IMG/VR virus record: IMGVR_UViG_3300025098_000275
Span: 1-24,312 of that record
Direction: 5' to 3' (one strand)
Origin: a virus
Length of the DNA: 24,312 nucleotides
Both the position numbers and the translations under genes were made by a program. The notes below the pieces were generated by a model. The model saw nothing but the letters and a program-made list of their open reading frames with translations. It made no database searches and was not told the DNA's origin. Shown here piece after piece: positions 8,812 through 15,796 of the stretch; position 1 is the stretch's first letter; every line of letters starts with the position of its first letter.

Positions 8812-9702
8812 TTATTTGATTTTTTTGTCAACGTCAACACGTTTTAAAGCTTCTAATTGATCGTAGAATCTGCCGCAATACTGATGTTCTCCGACGTGTG
8901 TAATGTAGTCTAGTGCATAAATATACACTTTACCTCCCATATCTGTCCACCTTTGACAGAAACCAAAGTCTTCACCAAAGTACCTTTTAGTCTCTACATC
9001 ATGTAATGTATCAAATAAATTATAAAAATTTTCTTTTGATGTTTCTTTACCATTAACTATAGTAGGTTGATATATCTTTAATTCAGGGTGGTGTTCTATC
9101 ATTTTTTCTATTACTTTTCTTTTAATTAACATACATCCAGTAGGAGCATGGCTAACTTCTATAACTCCATGATCTGATATAATTTCCTGTTTATTATCTA
9201 GTTTAAGTGGAAAAAAATAACCTGCTCTTAACAAATCATCTTTTGTTTTTACTAAATCTGTTTGGTGTAATTTTGCCCACATTCTATCTGTGTCGATCAT
9301 TTTCATTGGATAGGGACAAGAGATAACGTCTTTGTCAGCACCTATCATTTTAAATATTGTATTTGCTTCAAAATCTATATCTGAATCAATAAATAATAAA
9401 TAATCATAATTATCTGAATGATTAATAAATTCTGCTGCACATAAATTTCTACCTTGGGTAACTAAAGATGATTTTAATAAAGTAAAACTAACCAATATAC
9501 CTTGTTTCATACACTCCATTTGAAATTTTAAAACAGCTTGTGTGTAGTGCATTGAAACATCACTATGACACGGAGTACATACCATTATTTTAGCTTTTGG
9601 TTCTTGTCCTATATCTATTTCTAAAGTCTCCGTTTCTACTTTTTTCTCTTTTATTGTTTGATAAGTATCCTCGTTAAACCAAATGGGTTTATTGTTTTTC
9701 AT
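8812..9702 (-). CDS. GT-A fold glycosyltransferase, family 2-like
   Basis: This 296-residue protein has the landmarks of an inverting GT-A glycosyltransferase. A beta-strand start (AKIMVCTPCHSDV) lies at residues 37-49. LLFIDSDIDF at 102-111 contains the DxD metal and nucleotide-sugar site (D106, D108). APTGCMLIKRKVIEKM lies at 186-201, and GEDFGFCQRW at 243-252 carries the ED pair (E244, D245) typical of the catalytic base region. It would transfer a sugar from a nucleotide donor in the cytoplasm. It overlaps the upstream GT-B gene by 14 bp, so the two are co-translated. The acceptor is unknown: virion protein, phage DNA or host surface glycan are all possible. Glycosyltransferases are frequent accessory genes in marine phages. 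Confidence 0.82.
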   Translation of the reverse strand: MKNNKPIWFNEDTYQTIKEKKVETETLEIDIGQEPKAKIMVCTPCHSDVSMHYTQAVLKFQMECMKQGILVSFTLLKSSLVTQGRNLCAAEFINHSDNYDYLLFIDSDIDFEANTIFKMIGADKDVISCPYPMKMIDTDRMWAKLHQTDLVKTKDDLLRAGYFFPLKLDNKQEIISDHGVIEVSHAPTGCMLIKRKVIEKMIEHHPELKIYQPTIVNGKETSKENFYNLFDTLHDVETKRYFGEDFGFCQRWTDMGGKVYIYALDYITHVGEHQYCGRFYDQLEALKRVDVDKKIK

Positions 9703-10630
9703 TTATTGCTCCTTGTAAGAAAGTAGTCCAGTTTATGGACCTAATACTCCAATCATAAAATCTATTAACATAATCTTTTTGAATTTCTAAATGGTCCCTG
9801 ATCCCCGTGCTATGAAGCGTGTCTGCTGCAACTTCTATACTCTTTGCAAACTTTCTAGCTAAACTTTTGTAATCATTTGAGTAAGGTACATATACTGGAA
9901 ACTCTGCTCCTGTTTCATATATAGCTCCATAGTTTGTTGTAATACAATACAGACCTGCAGACATAGATTCTAATAGTGATATACAAGATGTTTCTTCCCA
10001 AATACTAGGGTACACAAATAATCGATAATCTTTTAAATGTTCTTTAATGTATTCGTTTGATTTATATCCAATGTAATTAACATTTGATAGTTGTTTTGCT
10101 TGATCGTATAGCTCATGGTAATAGTGATCATTGTGATCATAAAAAGATTTACCATATACTTCACAAGAAGAATAAACATCTAAACTAACTAATGGATTTT
10201 TAACAAGTTGCATAGCACCTAACAATATAGATAGACCTCTCCAGGGTGTGCAGTGATGAATAATTTTTATTGGATCACCTTTTTTATATGTAGTTGATAC
10301 AGCTTCTACGTTTTCAATACCGTTTTTAATTACAACACATTTTTCTGTGGGCAAATCAAATTGTTTAATAAATTGTTCAAAGTTCCAATTAGAGTTAAAT
10401 ACATACCAATCATATTTATTATGATTAGATTTATCTTTAAACCAATTAATTAAATTAGGTTGATCCCATGAATTTTTTTGCCAAAGTATATTTAACTTAG
10501 TTGAATGAAGTGGTATTTTTTCTGGAACAGATGTACAAATTTGAACTTGATCTAATAACTTAGAATCAACGTGGTTTCTTAAATATTCAAATTGAAGTTC
10601 TGTTCCGCCCCTAGGACTCTGATTTGTCAT
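9689..10630 (-). CDS. GT-B fold glycosyltransferase, family 4-like
   Basis: The N-terminus SPRGGTELQFEYL (residues 5-17) matches the donor-side GGTE loop of GT-B enzymes. The C-terminal domain has IHHCTPWRGLSILLGAM (124-140), a nucleotide-domain start, then LFVYPSIWEETSCISLLESM (204-223) with the E213-x7-E221 motif that binds the nucleotide sugar in retaining GT4-type enzymes. At 313 residues it is slightly shorter than most family 4 members (about 350-400). The N-terminal Rossmann domain is compact, as often in phage versions. It overlaps the 76-aa gene by 20 bp and the GT-A gene by 14 bp. Together they probably make a two-step glycosylation set. The acceptor is not evident. Confidence 0.82.
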   Translation of the reverse strand: MTNQSPRGGTELQFEYLRNHVDSKLLDQVQICTSVPEKIPLHSTKLNILWQKNSWDQPNLINWFKDKSNHNKYDWYVFNSNWNFEQFIKQFDLPTEKCVVIKNGIENVEAVSTTYKKGDPIKIIHHCTPWRGLSILLGAMQLVKNPLVSLDVYSSCEVYGKSFYDHNDHYYHELYDQAKQLSNVNYIGYKSNEYIKEHLKDYRLFVYPSIWEETSCISLLESMSAGLYCITTNYGAIYETGAEFPVYVPYSNDYKSLARKFAKSIEVAADTLHSTGIRDHLEIQKDYVNRFYDWSIRSINWTTFLQGAINEKQ

Positions 10631-10841
10631 TATTTTGATTCATAACTTTCTGTAAAACGTTTAATCCTTTCGGCGATACCTCTACTGTTAAATCTTGAGC
10701 AATGTGTTCTGCTGCTGTTTCAGTATTAGGGTCTGCGATATCAGCATCTTTCTCTGCTTCATCTATATATATTTTATTTGTTCTGGTGTTTCTTAATACT
10801 ATCGTTGTAGTACAATCAATTTTTAATATATCATCTGACAT
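10611..10841 (-). CDS. Small acidic protein of unknown function (76 aa)
   Basis: The start at 10841 overlaps the stop of the preceding gene by one base (TAATG), and the 3' end runs 20 bp into the glycosyltransferase gene, which supports real translation. The sequence begins MSDDILKIDCTTTIVLRNTR and has beta-strand-like alternation to about residue 28. An acidic region (EAEKDADIADPNTETAAEHI) follows at 29-48, then a helical tail rich in Asn, Lys and Asp. There is no signal peptide, membrane segment or known motif. Its position among virion genes suggests a minor structural or assembly role, but that is inference. Confidence 0.6.
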   Translation of the reverse strand: MSDDILKIDCTTTIVLRNTRTNKIYIDEAEKDADIADPNTETAAEHIAQDLTVEVSPKGLNVLQKVMNQNNDKSES

Positions 10842-11176
10842 TATCCATTCTCCTGTGATCTATCTATCAAAGCATAACTTACAGCACCTGTTATTTTATT
10901 TGCTGCATCTGCTTGGATCTTAATAACATCTCCTGCTTCTAAATTCAAGGTGTTTACAATCATATTTGTCATGCTTTTATTAAGCTGCGCATGACCTATT
11001 TCTACATCACTACCACCAGATTTTTTTAAATAAAAATCTGTATTTACGTTAGACGCATCTTTATTACTAGCTTGCACAGTTTTTACAATTGCTATTGCAG
11101 AAGTCGATATTGTTAGGACTGTAGTTAAATTAGTATCTGTTAAATCAAATACTTCGCTTTTATATTGTATTGTCAT
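10841..11176 (-). CDS. Small beta-rich virion protein (111 aa)
   Basis: This gene is linked by an ATGA overlap to the gene before it (11176-11173) and by TAATG to the one after. MTIQYKSEVFDLTDTNLTTV begins a protein of alternating hydrophobic and polar residues, with NTDFYLKKSGGSDVEIGHAQ in the middle and LEAGDVIKIQADAANKITGA near the C-terminus. The LEAGDVIKI stretch recalls beta-sandwich or jelly-roll small virion proteins in which a loop precedes a strand. The partial gene at 24128-24312 has a related pattern (VPAGDVFSYNLAEDG). A minor tail or head-decoration protein is likely. No specific family can be named. Confidence 0.6.
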   Translation of the reverse strand: MTIQYKSEVFDLTDTNLTTVLTISTSAIAIVKTVQASNKDASNVNTDFYLKKSGGSDVEIGHAQLNKSMTNMIVNTLNLEAGDVIKIQADAANKITGAVSYALIDRSQENG

Positions 11177-11337
11177 GATAAAAAATAATTATATGTATCC
11201 TGTTCTTCTTTCAAGTCTTTTTGGTATGAAAAGTTTAATTCATTTTTAATTGAGTCTACTGATTGTAAAATTTGTCTTTGGTTTTCAACGTCATACTGTT
11301 GTTTTGGTTCTGGTATATAGGATGATATTTTTGCCAT
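11173..11337 (-). CDS. Small helical phage protein (54 aa), start revised
   Basis: The chosen start is ATG 11337, which overlaps the stop of the large upstream gene by one base (TAATG) and gives MAKISSYIPEPKQQYDVENQ, followed by a helical, charged tail. A longer in-frame start at 11388 would add 17 residues that lie inside the 650-aa gene, which is less likely. MAKISSY-type small proteins commonly follow the large tail protein in marine phages. The sequence is Gln/Glu/Lys-rich and probably one or two helices. Its stop overlaps the next start by 4 bp (ATGA). The role is unknown. It could be a tail assembly cofactor. Confidence 0.65.
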   Translation of the reverse strand: MAKISSYIPEPKQQYDVENQRQILQSVDSIKNELNFSYQKDLKEEQDTYNYFLS

Positions 11338-13289
11338 TATCTTCTTCCATCTGGTTTTATATCCACACGTAAGGTTCCATAACGCCATGTTTCACCTACA
11401 GCATCATTTTCTATTTTAATTGCAAGTAATCTTCCTCTAGCACGTGTGTCTACTTTATCTGTAGATGATGTTATTGTAAATGGACCAAGAGGTGAGCTTT
11501 TTGCTGTGTCACTTGGATAATTATTCAACAGTAGTGTTATTTTTGAATTACCACTTAACACTTTAAAGTCAGGTATAAATTTTCTTACAGACATAATAAA
11601 TTCACCATCACCTCTTAAATCACCCATATCTGTTAATACACCTTTTCCTGCTGTAATATCAAAATCACCAGATTGAATAAAAGCATCAATAGATGTTGTG
11701 ACTCCTGCTTTTATTTGATCAGTTCCTTTTTCGTGTTCATAGTAAGTAGACGAACCATACTTAGATGTTATACCTTGTATTGGAAAATTAGGTGTAGCAG
11801 ATTTACTATATTCTGTTGCGTAAGGTAGATCAAAAACTCCTTGATCAAGATAACTAGTTCTATTTAGTGAACTTGTGGTCCAAATATTTTCTGCGTAGTT
11901 ATATACTACACATCTATTAATTTGATCTGAAGTTGCTGAAGGATAGAACCAGTTTATTTCATTATATAAACTATTGTGTTCACAAAAAACTAATTGATTA
12001 GAACTATAATTTACTCCTAAATTATCTCCTGTTGTAGTAAATACAAAATCTTCAACAGGACATGGAAGCATTTTAACAGTACCATCGTACATAAAGAACC
12101 CACCTTCACCCGACATCCAAAAAACAATACCATTAGAATAACTAAGTGCATTTTGACCAATCAACCCACAGTTAGTACCTACCTGTCTAACAGAAAAGGT
12201 AAAAGGTGCTCCAACAAATTGAATTACATATGCAGATGTATCTGTTAAAACCAACGTATAGTCTTTACCCGACACTGCTCCTACAATTTCATTTCCTTTA
12301 TCAAGTCTAAAAGTACCAGCAGTATTTGTTGCTGTAGGTGTGTATGCATTTAAATCTTCTTGATTTGAAAATCTTATAAACATTGGGTCTTGAGTTGTAG
12401 AACTACCAACAGTTGTTTCAGTTCCAAAATGAAATAAATGCCTATCTCTATCTGATACTTGCGTTAGTATTGAAGAAGTTGGACTGCTTCCTGTTGCAAA
12501 ACCAGATGTCGTTGTAGATGCTCTATTAGCTCTTGGGCTAGCTGCACCTGCATTCCATGTAAATGTTTTACCATTACGAATAGTTGCAACCAACACTTGA
12601 CCAAAGTTATCTAAGGACCATAAACCTGGATCTAATACTACAGAACTAGTTGTACTAGCAGTTCCCCATGTACTTGATCCCCATGTAGATGTTCCCCAAC
12701 CTAAACCTGCGGTTTGAAACGTTGGACCCACTACTTCATACGGATCTATTTGTGCTGATCCCGTTCCCGATGTGGAACCTGCTGAATTTGAAGGCATAGT
12801 TATTTGAAAAGTATTTGCTGTTTTATTTAAAACTTCAAAAGTGTTACCTGTAAAATCTGCTATAGCATAACCTGAACCTGTTGGAACGGTTACACTAGTA
12901 AATGTTATATATCTTCCATCTAATAAACCATGTGAAGTTTTATTAACCGTAACTGTGGCAGAACCTGATACCGCAGTAAAAGTAACTCCTGTAATTACAT
13001 CATTATCTAAAGGAGAAATGTCAAAAAATTGTTCTTCATAATATAAAAATAAACCTTGTGAAGTTCCTATTGCAACATATTTCTCACCAGCAATACTAGT
13101 AAAAGCGTGCTGTGCTCTTGCAACACCTGGTAGTGTTTTATTACCGATAGTTAATTGACTCCAGCCCCCTATTTTTTCAGGGAAACCATACCTAAATCTA
13201 ACAAAATCGCCATCTACCCATTGGGATTCTCCTCCTGAATCCGTAACCATTTTATTAAAACCAGGTTTAAAATTAAGCTTTTGTAGCAT
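11337..13289 (-). CDS. P22 gp10-like / tail tubular B-like tail protein (650 aa)
   Basis: The start is set at ATG 13289 (MLQKLNFKPGFNKMVTDSGG, then ESQWVDGDFVRFRYGFPEKIGGW). An in-frame GTG at 13340 would place the start inside a long hairpin. The N-terminal signature and beta-rich character match a family placed with P22 gp10 packaged-DNA stabilisation or tail-hub proteins, with short beta-propeller-like repeats. Residues 100-185 look like an inserted beta domain (ATVTVNKTSHGLLDGRYITF), and residues 197-211 form a short GWGTSTWGSSTWGTA repeat. The C-terminus VDIKPDGRR is typical. It forms the lower tail or hub that seals DNA in the particle. Assignment to gp10 versus T7 gp12 is uncertain. 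Confidence 0.7.
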   Translation of the reverse strand: MLQKLNFKPGFNKMVTDSGGESQWVDGDFVRFRYGFPEKIGGWSQLTIGNKTLPGVARAQHAFTSIAGEKYVAIGTSQGLFLYYEEQFFDISPLDNDVITGVTFTAVSGSATVTVNKTSHGLLDGRYITFTSVTVPTGSGYAIADFTGNTFEVLNKTANTFQITMPSNSAGSTSGTGSAQIDPYEVVGPTFQTAGLGWGTSTWGSSTWGTASTTSSVVLDPGLWSLDNFGQVLVATIRNGKTFTWNAGAASPRANRASTTTSGFATGSSPTSSILTQVSDRDRHLFHFGTETTVGSSTTQDPMFIRFSNQEDLNAYTPTATNTAGTFRLDKGNEIVGAVSGKDYTLVLTDTSAYVIQFVGAPFTFSVRQVGTNCGLIGQNALSYSNGIVFWMSGEGGFFMYDGTVKMLPCPVEDFVFTTTGDNLGVNYSSNQLVFCEHNSLYNEINWFYPSATSDQINRCVVYNYAENIWTTSSLNRTSYLDQGVFDLPYATEYSKSATPNFPIQGITSKYGSSTYYEHEKGTDQIKAGVTTSIDAFIQSGDFDITAGKGVLTDMGDLRGDGEFIMSVRKFIPDFKVLSGNSKITLLLNNYPSDTAKSSPLGPFTITSSTDKVDTRARGRLLAIKIENDAVGETWRYGTLRVDIKPDGRR

Positions 13290-13299
13290 AGTTATCCAA

Positions 13300-13357
13300 A
13301 TATTATAAAAGAGACAGTGGTGGTATGTGGTGGTGTCCACTGTCTCTATTATAATAT
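13300..13357 (-). terminator. Long hairpin / probable intrinsic terminator after the oxygenase genes
   Basis: On the minus strand, arms of 21 positions (13357-13337 and 13320-13300) pair with one T:T mismatch. The inner 11 bp are AGAGACAGTGG with CCACTGTCTCT and the outer 9 bp are A/T only, around a 16-nt loop. The inner stem is followed by TTTT. It begins 2 nt after the stop of the last oxygenase gene and ends 11 nt before the large tail gene starts. It fits a rho-independent terminator or an RNase III processing site. The structure is symmetrical, so it could also act on the plus strand. Confidence 0.7.
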
Positions 13358-13358
13358 A

Positions 13359-13982
13359 CTACCTTTTAAACCAAGATGGAAGACCTAAATGTGGTCTTTT
13401 GTCAAACATATTTTCTTTGGATCCAGGAGTCTTTTTATTGTTATAGTGCAAAAAAACTTGAATACATTCTTTGCCTTTAAATTTATTTCTCCAATGTTCT
13501 AATTCACAACCGGAGTATACTAACATATCTCCTGGTTTTAAATCTACTTTAATACCTTTCATACCTTCTTTACCAGATGGCTCAAGATATATAGGCCAAG
13601 GATCACCACCTAAATTCATAGTAGTAGATATCTCACAACTAAATCTATCTTTATGCCTTACAAGTTCGTCACCTTTTTTATAAATTCTTGCATAAGTATA
13701 TGCAGGATATAATTTTAATCCTGTTGTTTTTTCCATAACTGGCTGACATTTCAACATTAAAGTTTCCATTGCGATGTCTGAATAACAAGAATAAGTATTA
13801 GGTATTTGTTCATCTTGTCCTTCATAATATCCAAGTAAAGTTTCATACGGAGAAATATATCTTTCTTTTCTACAAGTATCTAAAACTTGTTTTTGCATAC
13901 AAAAATAATTTGAAATAAACGTAGCTAAGTCTTTTGAGATAGCTTGCCTAATAACTGTGTATTTATTTTTTTTAAATGACAT
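13359..13982 (-). CDS. 2OG-Fe(II) oxygenase (207 aa)
   Basis: This is a double-stranded beta-helix oxygenase that would use 2-oxoglutarate, O2 and Fe(II). The iron-binding facial triad is visible as H110-K-D112 (ELVRHKDRFSCEISTTMNLG) and the distal H163 (CELEHWRNKF). A basic residue for 2-oxoglutarate lies downstream (R165, K169 or K171), before the strand ECIQVFLHYN. PAYTYARIYKKGDEL (93-107) is the typical strand before the HxD motif. It is the last of four consecutive genes, overlaps the previous one by 11 bp, and is followed at once by the long hairpin. The substrate is unknown. The families include protein (prolyl, lysyl), nucleobase and lipid hydroxylases. A virion or tail-fibre protein target is an inference from location. 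Confidence 0.85.
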   Translation of the reverse strand: MSFKKNKYTVIRQAISKDLATFISNYFCMQKQVLDTCRKERYISPYETLLGYYEGQDEQIPNTYSCYSDIAMETLMLKCQPVMEKTTGLKLYPAYTYARIYKKGDELVRHKDRFSCEISTTMNLGGDPWPIYLEPSGKEGMKGIKVDLKPGDMLVYSGCELEHWRNKFKGKECIQVFLHYNNKKTPGSKENMFDKRPHLGLPSWFKR

Positions 13983-14604
13983 CTCTAGCCATTTCTTTTG
14001 GTATAGCTTGTATATTCCAATGTATAAATCTAAAAGGTTCTACACCATGATCTACTGCAAATTCATGTTCTAAATATCCTGGAAATATAATTAAAGTTCC
14101 AGGTGTTACTTTAAAATGAATTAATTCAGTTCCATGAAATATACCATTACTATTTTTTAATTTTAATTTTGTAGAACGTGCACCAGTACGTGGTTCATGA
14201 AATATTGGAAAAGAAGTCTTATCACTTGCTTTTAAAAAGTAAAAACCTGATACGTGTTGATTCCAATGTATATGTGCATTATGATGTCCACCACCTTTTT
14301 TAGCAAACTCTTGTACCCATAACTCACTAAACATAGTCTGATATTGTTGCATATCAAAACCTTGCCAATCTAAAAACTCCCATGATTTCTGACCTACATA
14401 ATTTCTAAAATCTAAAAATTTATTATCGTTAATAAGTGGTGTAGAATGATAACTTCTTCCAAAATCACCATGTTTTTTTATATAATCTTTTTCTCTTTTT
14501 TTAGCTTCTTTTATATATTGATTAGAAGCTTTATTTAAAGATTTTACAAATTCAGGTTTTTGTTCAATCCATATAGGTGTTTTAAAATATTCATTTATTA
14601 TCAT
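13972..14604 (-). CDS. Putative 2OG-Fe(II) oxygenase, PF13759-like (210 aa)
   Basis: The start is set at ATG 14604, which follows the previous stop by 1 nt; a TTG at 14625 would only extend into that gene. The core shows HHNAHIHWNQHVSGFYFLKA (107-126) with candidate iron ligands H111 and H113. GTLIIFPGYLEHEF follows (169-182) with distal H180, and then FRFIHWN (191-197) with R192 as the 2-oxoglutarate anchor. HxH followed by SGFYFL and an EPRTGAR loop (137-143) is the pattern of the 2OG-Fe(II)_Oxy_5 group common in cyanophages and pelagiphages. This subfamily differs from its two neighbours, so the cluster is not a recent triplication. The substrate is unknown. Confidence 0.82.
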   Translation of the reverse strand: MIINEYFKTPIWIEQKPEFVKSLNKASNQYIKEAKKREKDYIKKHGDFGRSYHSTPLINDNKFLDFRNYVGQKSWEFLDWQGFDMQQYQTMFSELWVQEFAKKGGGHHNAHIHWNQHVSGFYFLKASDKTSFPIFHEPRTGARSTKLKLKNSNGIFHGTELIHFKVTPGTLIIFPGYLEHEFAVDHGVEPFRFIHWNIQAIPKEMARDVI

Positions 14605-14605
14605 A

Positions 14606-15235
14606 TTATTTAAAAGGATATCCAAGGTTCCACATGACCAATGAATATCTCACTCCTTTCGTTACAGGTTTTACTCTATGCCATACAAATGAAGGGAACA
14701 CAATAATAGATCCTTTCGGTAATATTTCTTTTGCTTGTTTTAAATGTTTGATTTCTTCTCTCATGTGAGGGTCATAGTTTCTAAAATCAAACTCTAATTC
14801 ACCACCTTCATATTCAGAGCCATCCGTAAGTTGACATGTCATAGATAACTTTCTAATTTTACCTTTTTCTGGTCCCTCTTTTTCATAAGGTTTGTCCCAA
14901 CTATCGCAGTGCCAATCATAATATTGATTTAATTTATATTTTGTAAATTGACAAGATTCACTTCTGTCCCAGTCAAAATTCCAACCAGCATTTCTATTTG
15001 CTTTATGTATGTAAGGATGTAATTCTTTATATATCCAAGTATCATTTAACCAAACTAAATCAGAGTTTCTTCTTTTTTTTATATCTTTTATTTCGTCATT
15101 AGTTAATTTTCTATCTCCATAACCACCAGTTCTAGCCATAGATTCAGATTTAGATAAACCGTATTTAATTATATCATCACAAATTTTAGGAGGTATTGCA
15201 GATGTAAAATACCAATAGTGATTAGATATATTCAT
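14606..15235 (-). CDS. PKHD-type 2OG-Fe(II) hydroxylase (209 aa)
   Basis: This is a textbook PKHD/prolyl-4-hydroxylase-like domain. YKLNQYYDWHCDSWDKP (100-116) gives H109 and D111. EYEGGELEFDF (141-151) forms the conserved beta turn. KGSIIVFPSFVWHRVKPVTK (174-193) supplies the distal H186, and GVRYSLVMWNLG supplies R196 for 2-oxoglutarate. The N-terminal 60 residues (SKSESMARTGGYGDRKL) resemble PKHD hydroxylases such as PiuC. It overlaps the upstream gene by 14 bp and is followed 1 nt later by the next oxygenase. PKHD enzymes hydroxylate proteins or small molecules. Here a virion protein target is possible but unproven. Confidence 0.88.
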   Translation of the reverse strand: MNISNHYWYFTSAIPPKICDDIIKYGLSKSESMARTGGYGDRKLTNDEIKDIKKRRNSDLVWLNDTWIYKELHPYIHKANRNAGWNFDWDRSESCQFTKYKLNQYYDWHCDSWDKPYEKEGPEKGKIRKLSMTCQLTDGSEYEGGELEFDFRNYDPHMREEIKHLKQAKEILPKGSIIVFPSFVWHRVKPVTKGVRYSLVMWNLGYPFK

Positions 15236-15746
15236 AAGTTATTGTCTGTATAAAATTCAATGAATCTTTCTGTTTGTTTTTTATGTAATACATATTTGTT
15301 GATGGAAACATAATAAACTTATTATCTTTAAGTTCTATATCCCAACTTCTTCCTTTACGTCTGTTGTCTTCATAATGTATTCGAACAAAACAATCTTTAA
15401 CTTTAACACCATAAAGCATTGTAAAGTCTGGAGAGTTTCGTAGATCTACTGGATCAACTTGCAATAAAGGAATTGTTGTTTCCGCAGGTTTATAGATATT
15501 TCCCCACGTTGATTTGTTAATTAAATTAATATTATATTCAAGACCGATGTGATCTCGCATATATGTATTTAACATATCCCAAGTTTTTGAAAATGGAAAA
15601 TTTTTGTTTTGAATTACTGATTGTAGGATGTCGTCTGATAATTTTTTTCTATCAATGTCCCAATCTTTAGGCATTGCTATATTGCCAAAATATAACGCTT
15701 GTTCTGTTAATACTTTCTTTTGCATACCTGGATGTAATATATACAT
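15222..15746 (-). CDS. Probable degenerate 2OG-oxygenase/cupin-fold relative (174 aa)
   Basis: The C-terminal half looks like the end of a 2OG oxygenase: CFVRIHYEDNRRKGRSWDIE (119-138), then KDNKFIMFPSTNMYYIKN (140-157) and a final strand (LNFIQTITYEYI). The position of the usual distal His (FPSxxxHxV in the next gene) is Tyr here (Y153 or Y154), and HYED (124-127) only partly resembles HxD. It may be inactive or use other ligands. Two starts are possible: ATG 15746, used here, or ATG 15725 eight codons in, which fits the promoter better because a dyad and -10 box overlap the first start. The gene opens the oxygenase cassette. Confidence 0.6.
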   Translation of the reverse strand: MYILHPGMQKKVLTEQALYFGNIAMPKDWDIDRKKLSDDILQSVIQNKNFPFSKTWDMLNTYMRDHIGLEYNINLINKSTWGNIYKPAETTIPLLQVDPVDLRNSPDFTMLYGVKVKDCFVRIHYEDNRRKGRSWDIELKDNKFIMFPSTNMYYIKNKQKDSLNFIQTITYEYI

Positions 15747-15748
15747 CC
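15730..15748. promoter_or_regulatory. Operator-like 19-bp dyad over the -10 region
   Basis: GGATGTA at 15730-15736 and TACATCC at 15742-15748 are a perfect 7-bp inverted repeat around a 5-bp A/T centre. The dyad covers the predicted -10 box and the ATG at 15746 of the first cassette gene. This is the geometry of a repressor operator. It could equally fold in RNA as a small stem-loop hiding that start codon. No cognate regulator is in the window. Confidence 0.4.
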
Positions 15749-15765
15749 GTCATTTATAATGTCAA
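15736..15765 (-). promoter_or_regulatory. Sigma70-like promoter before the oxygenase cassette
   Basis: On the minus strand a consensus TTGACA (15765-15760) is followed after 18 bp by TATATT (15741-15736), or after 16 bp by TATATA (15743-15738). The expected transcription start is near 15729, just before the ATG at 15725. It lies in the 48-bp gap after the MAHFAK-type gene and is the only exact TTGACA I found in an intergenic gap here. AT-rich DNA raises the chance of random matches. Confidence 0.5.
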
Positions 15766-15778
15766 TTGATATTAAAAG

Positions 15779-15796
15779 AATTGATCTAGATCAATT
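15779..15796 (-). terminator. Perfect 18-bp palindrome, possible weak terminator
   Basis: AATTGATCTAGATCAATT is fully self-complementary and covers the stop codon of the MAHFAK-type gene. On the minus strand it is followed by CTTTTAAT, so an mRNA hairpin of 7 bp with a 4-nt loop plus a short U-run could end transcription. The stem is AT-rich and therefore weak. It could instead be a binding site for a dimeric regulator next to the TTGACA box. Confidence 0.4.
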
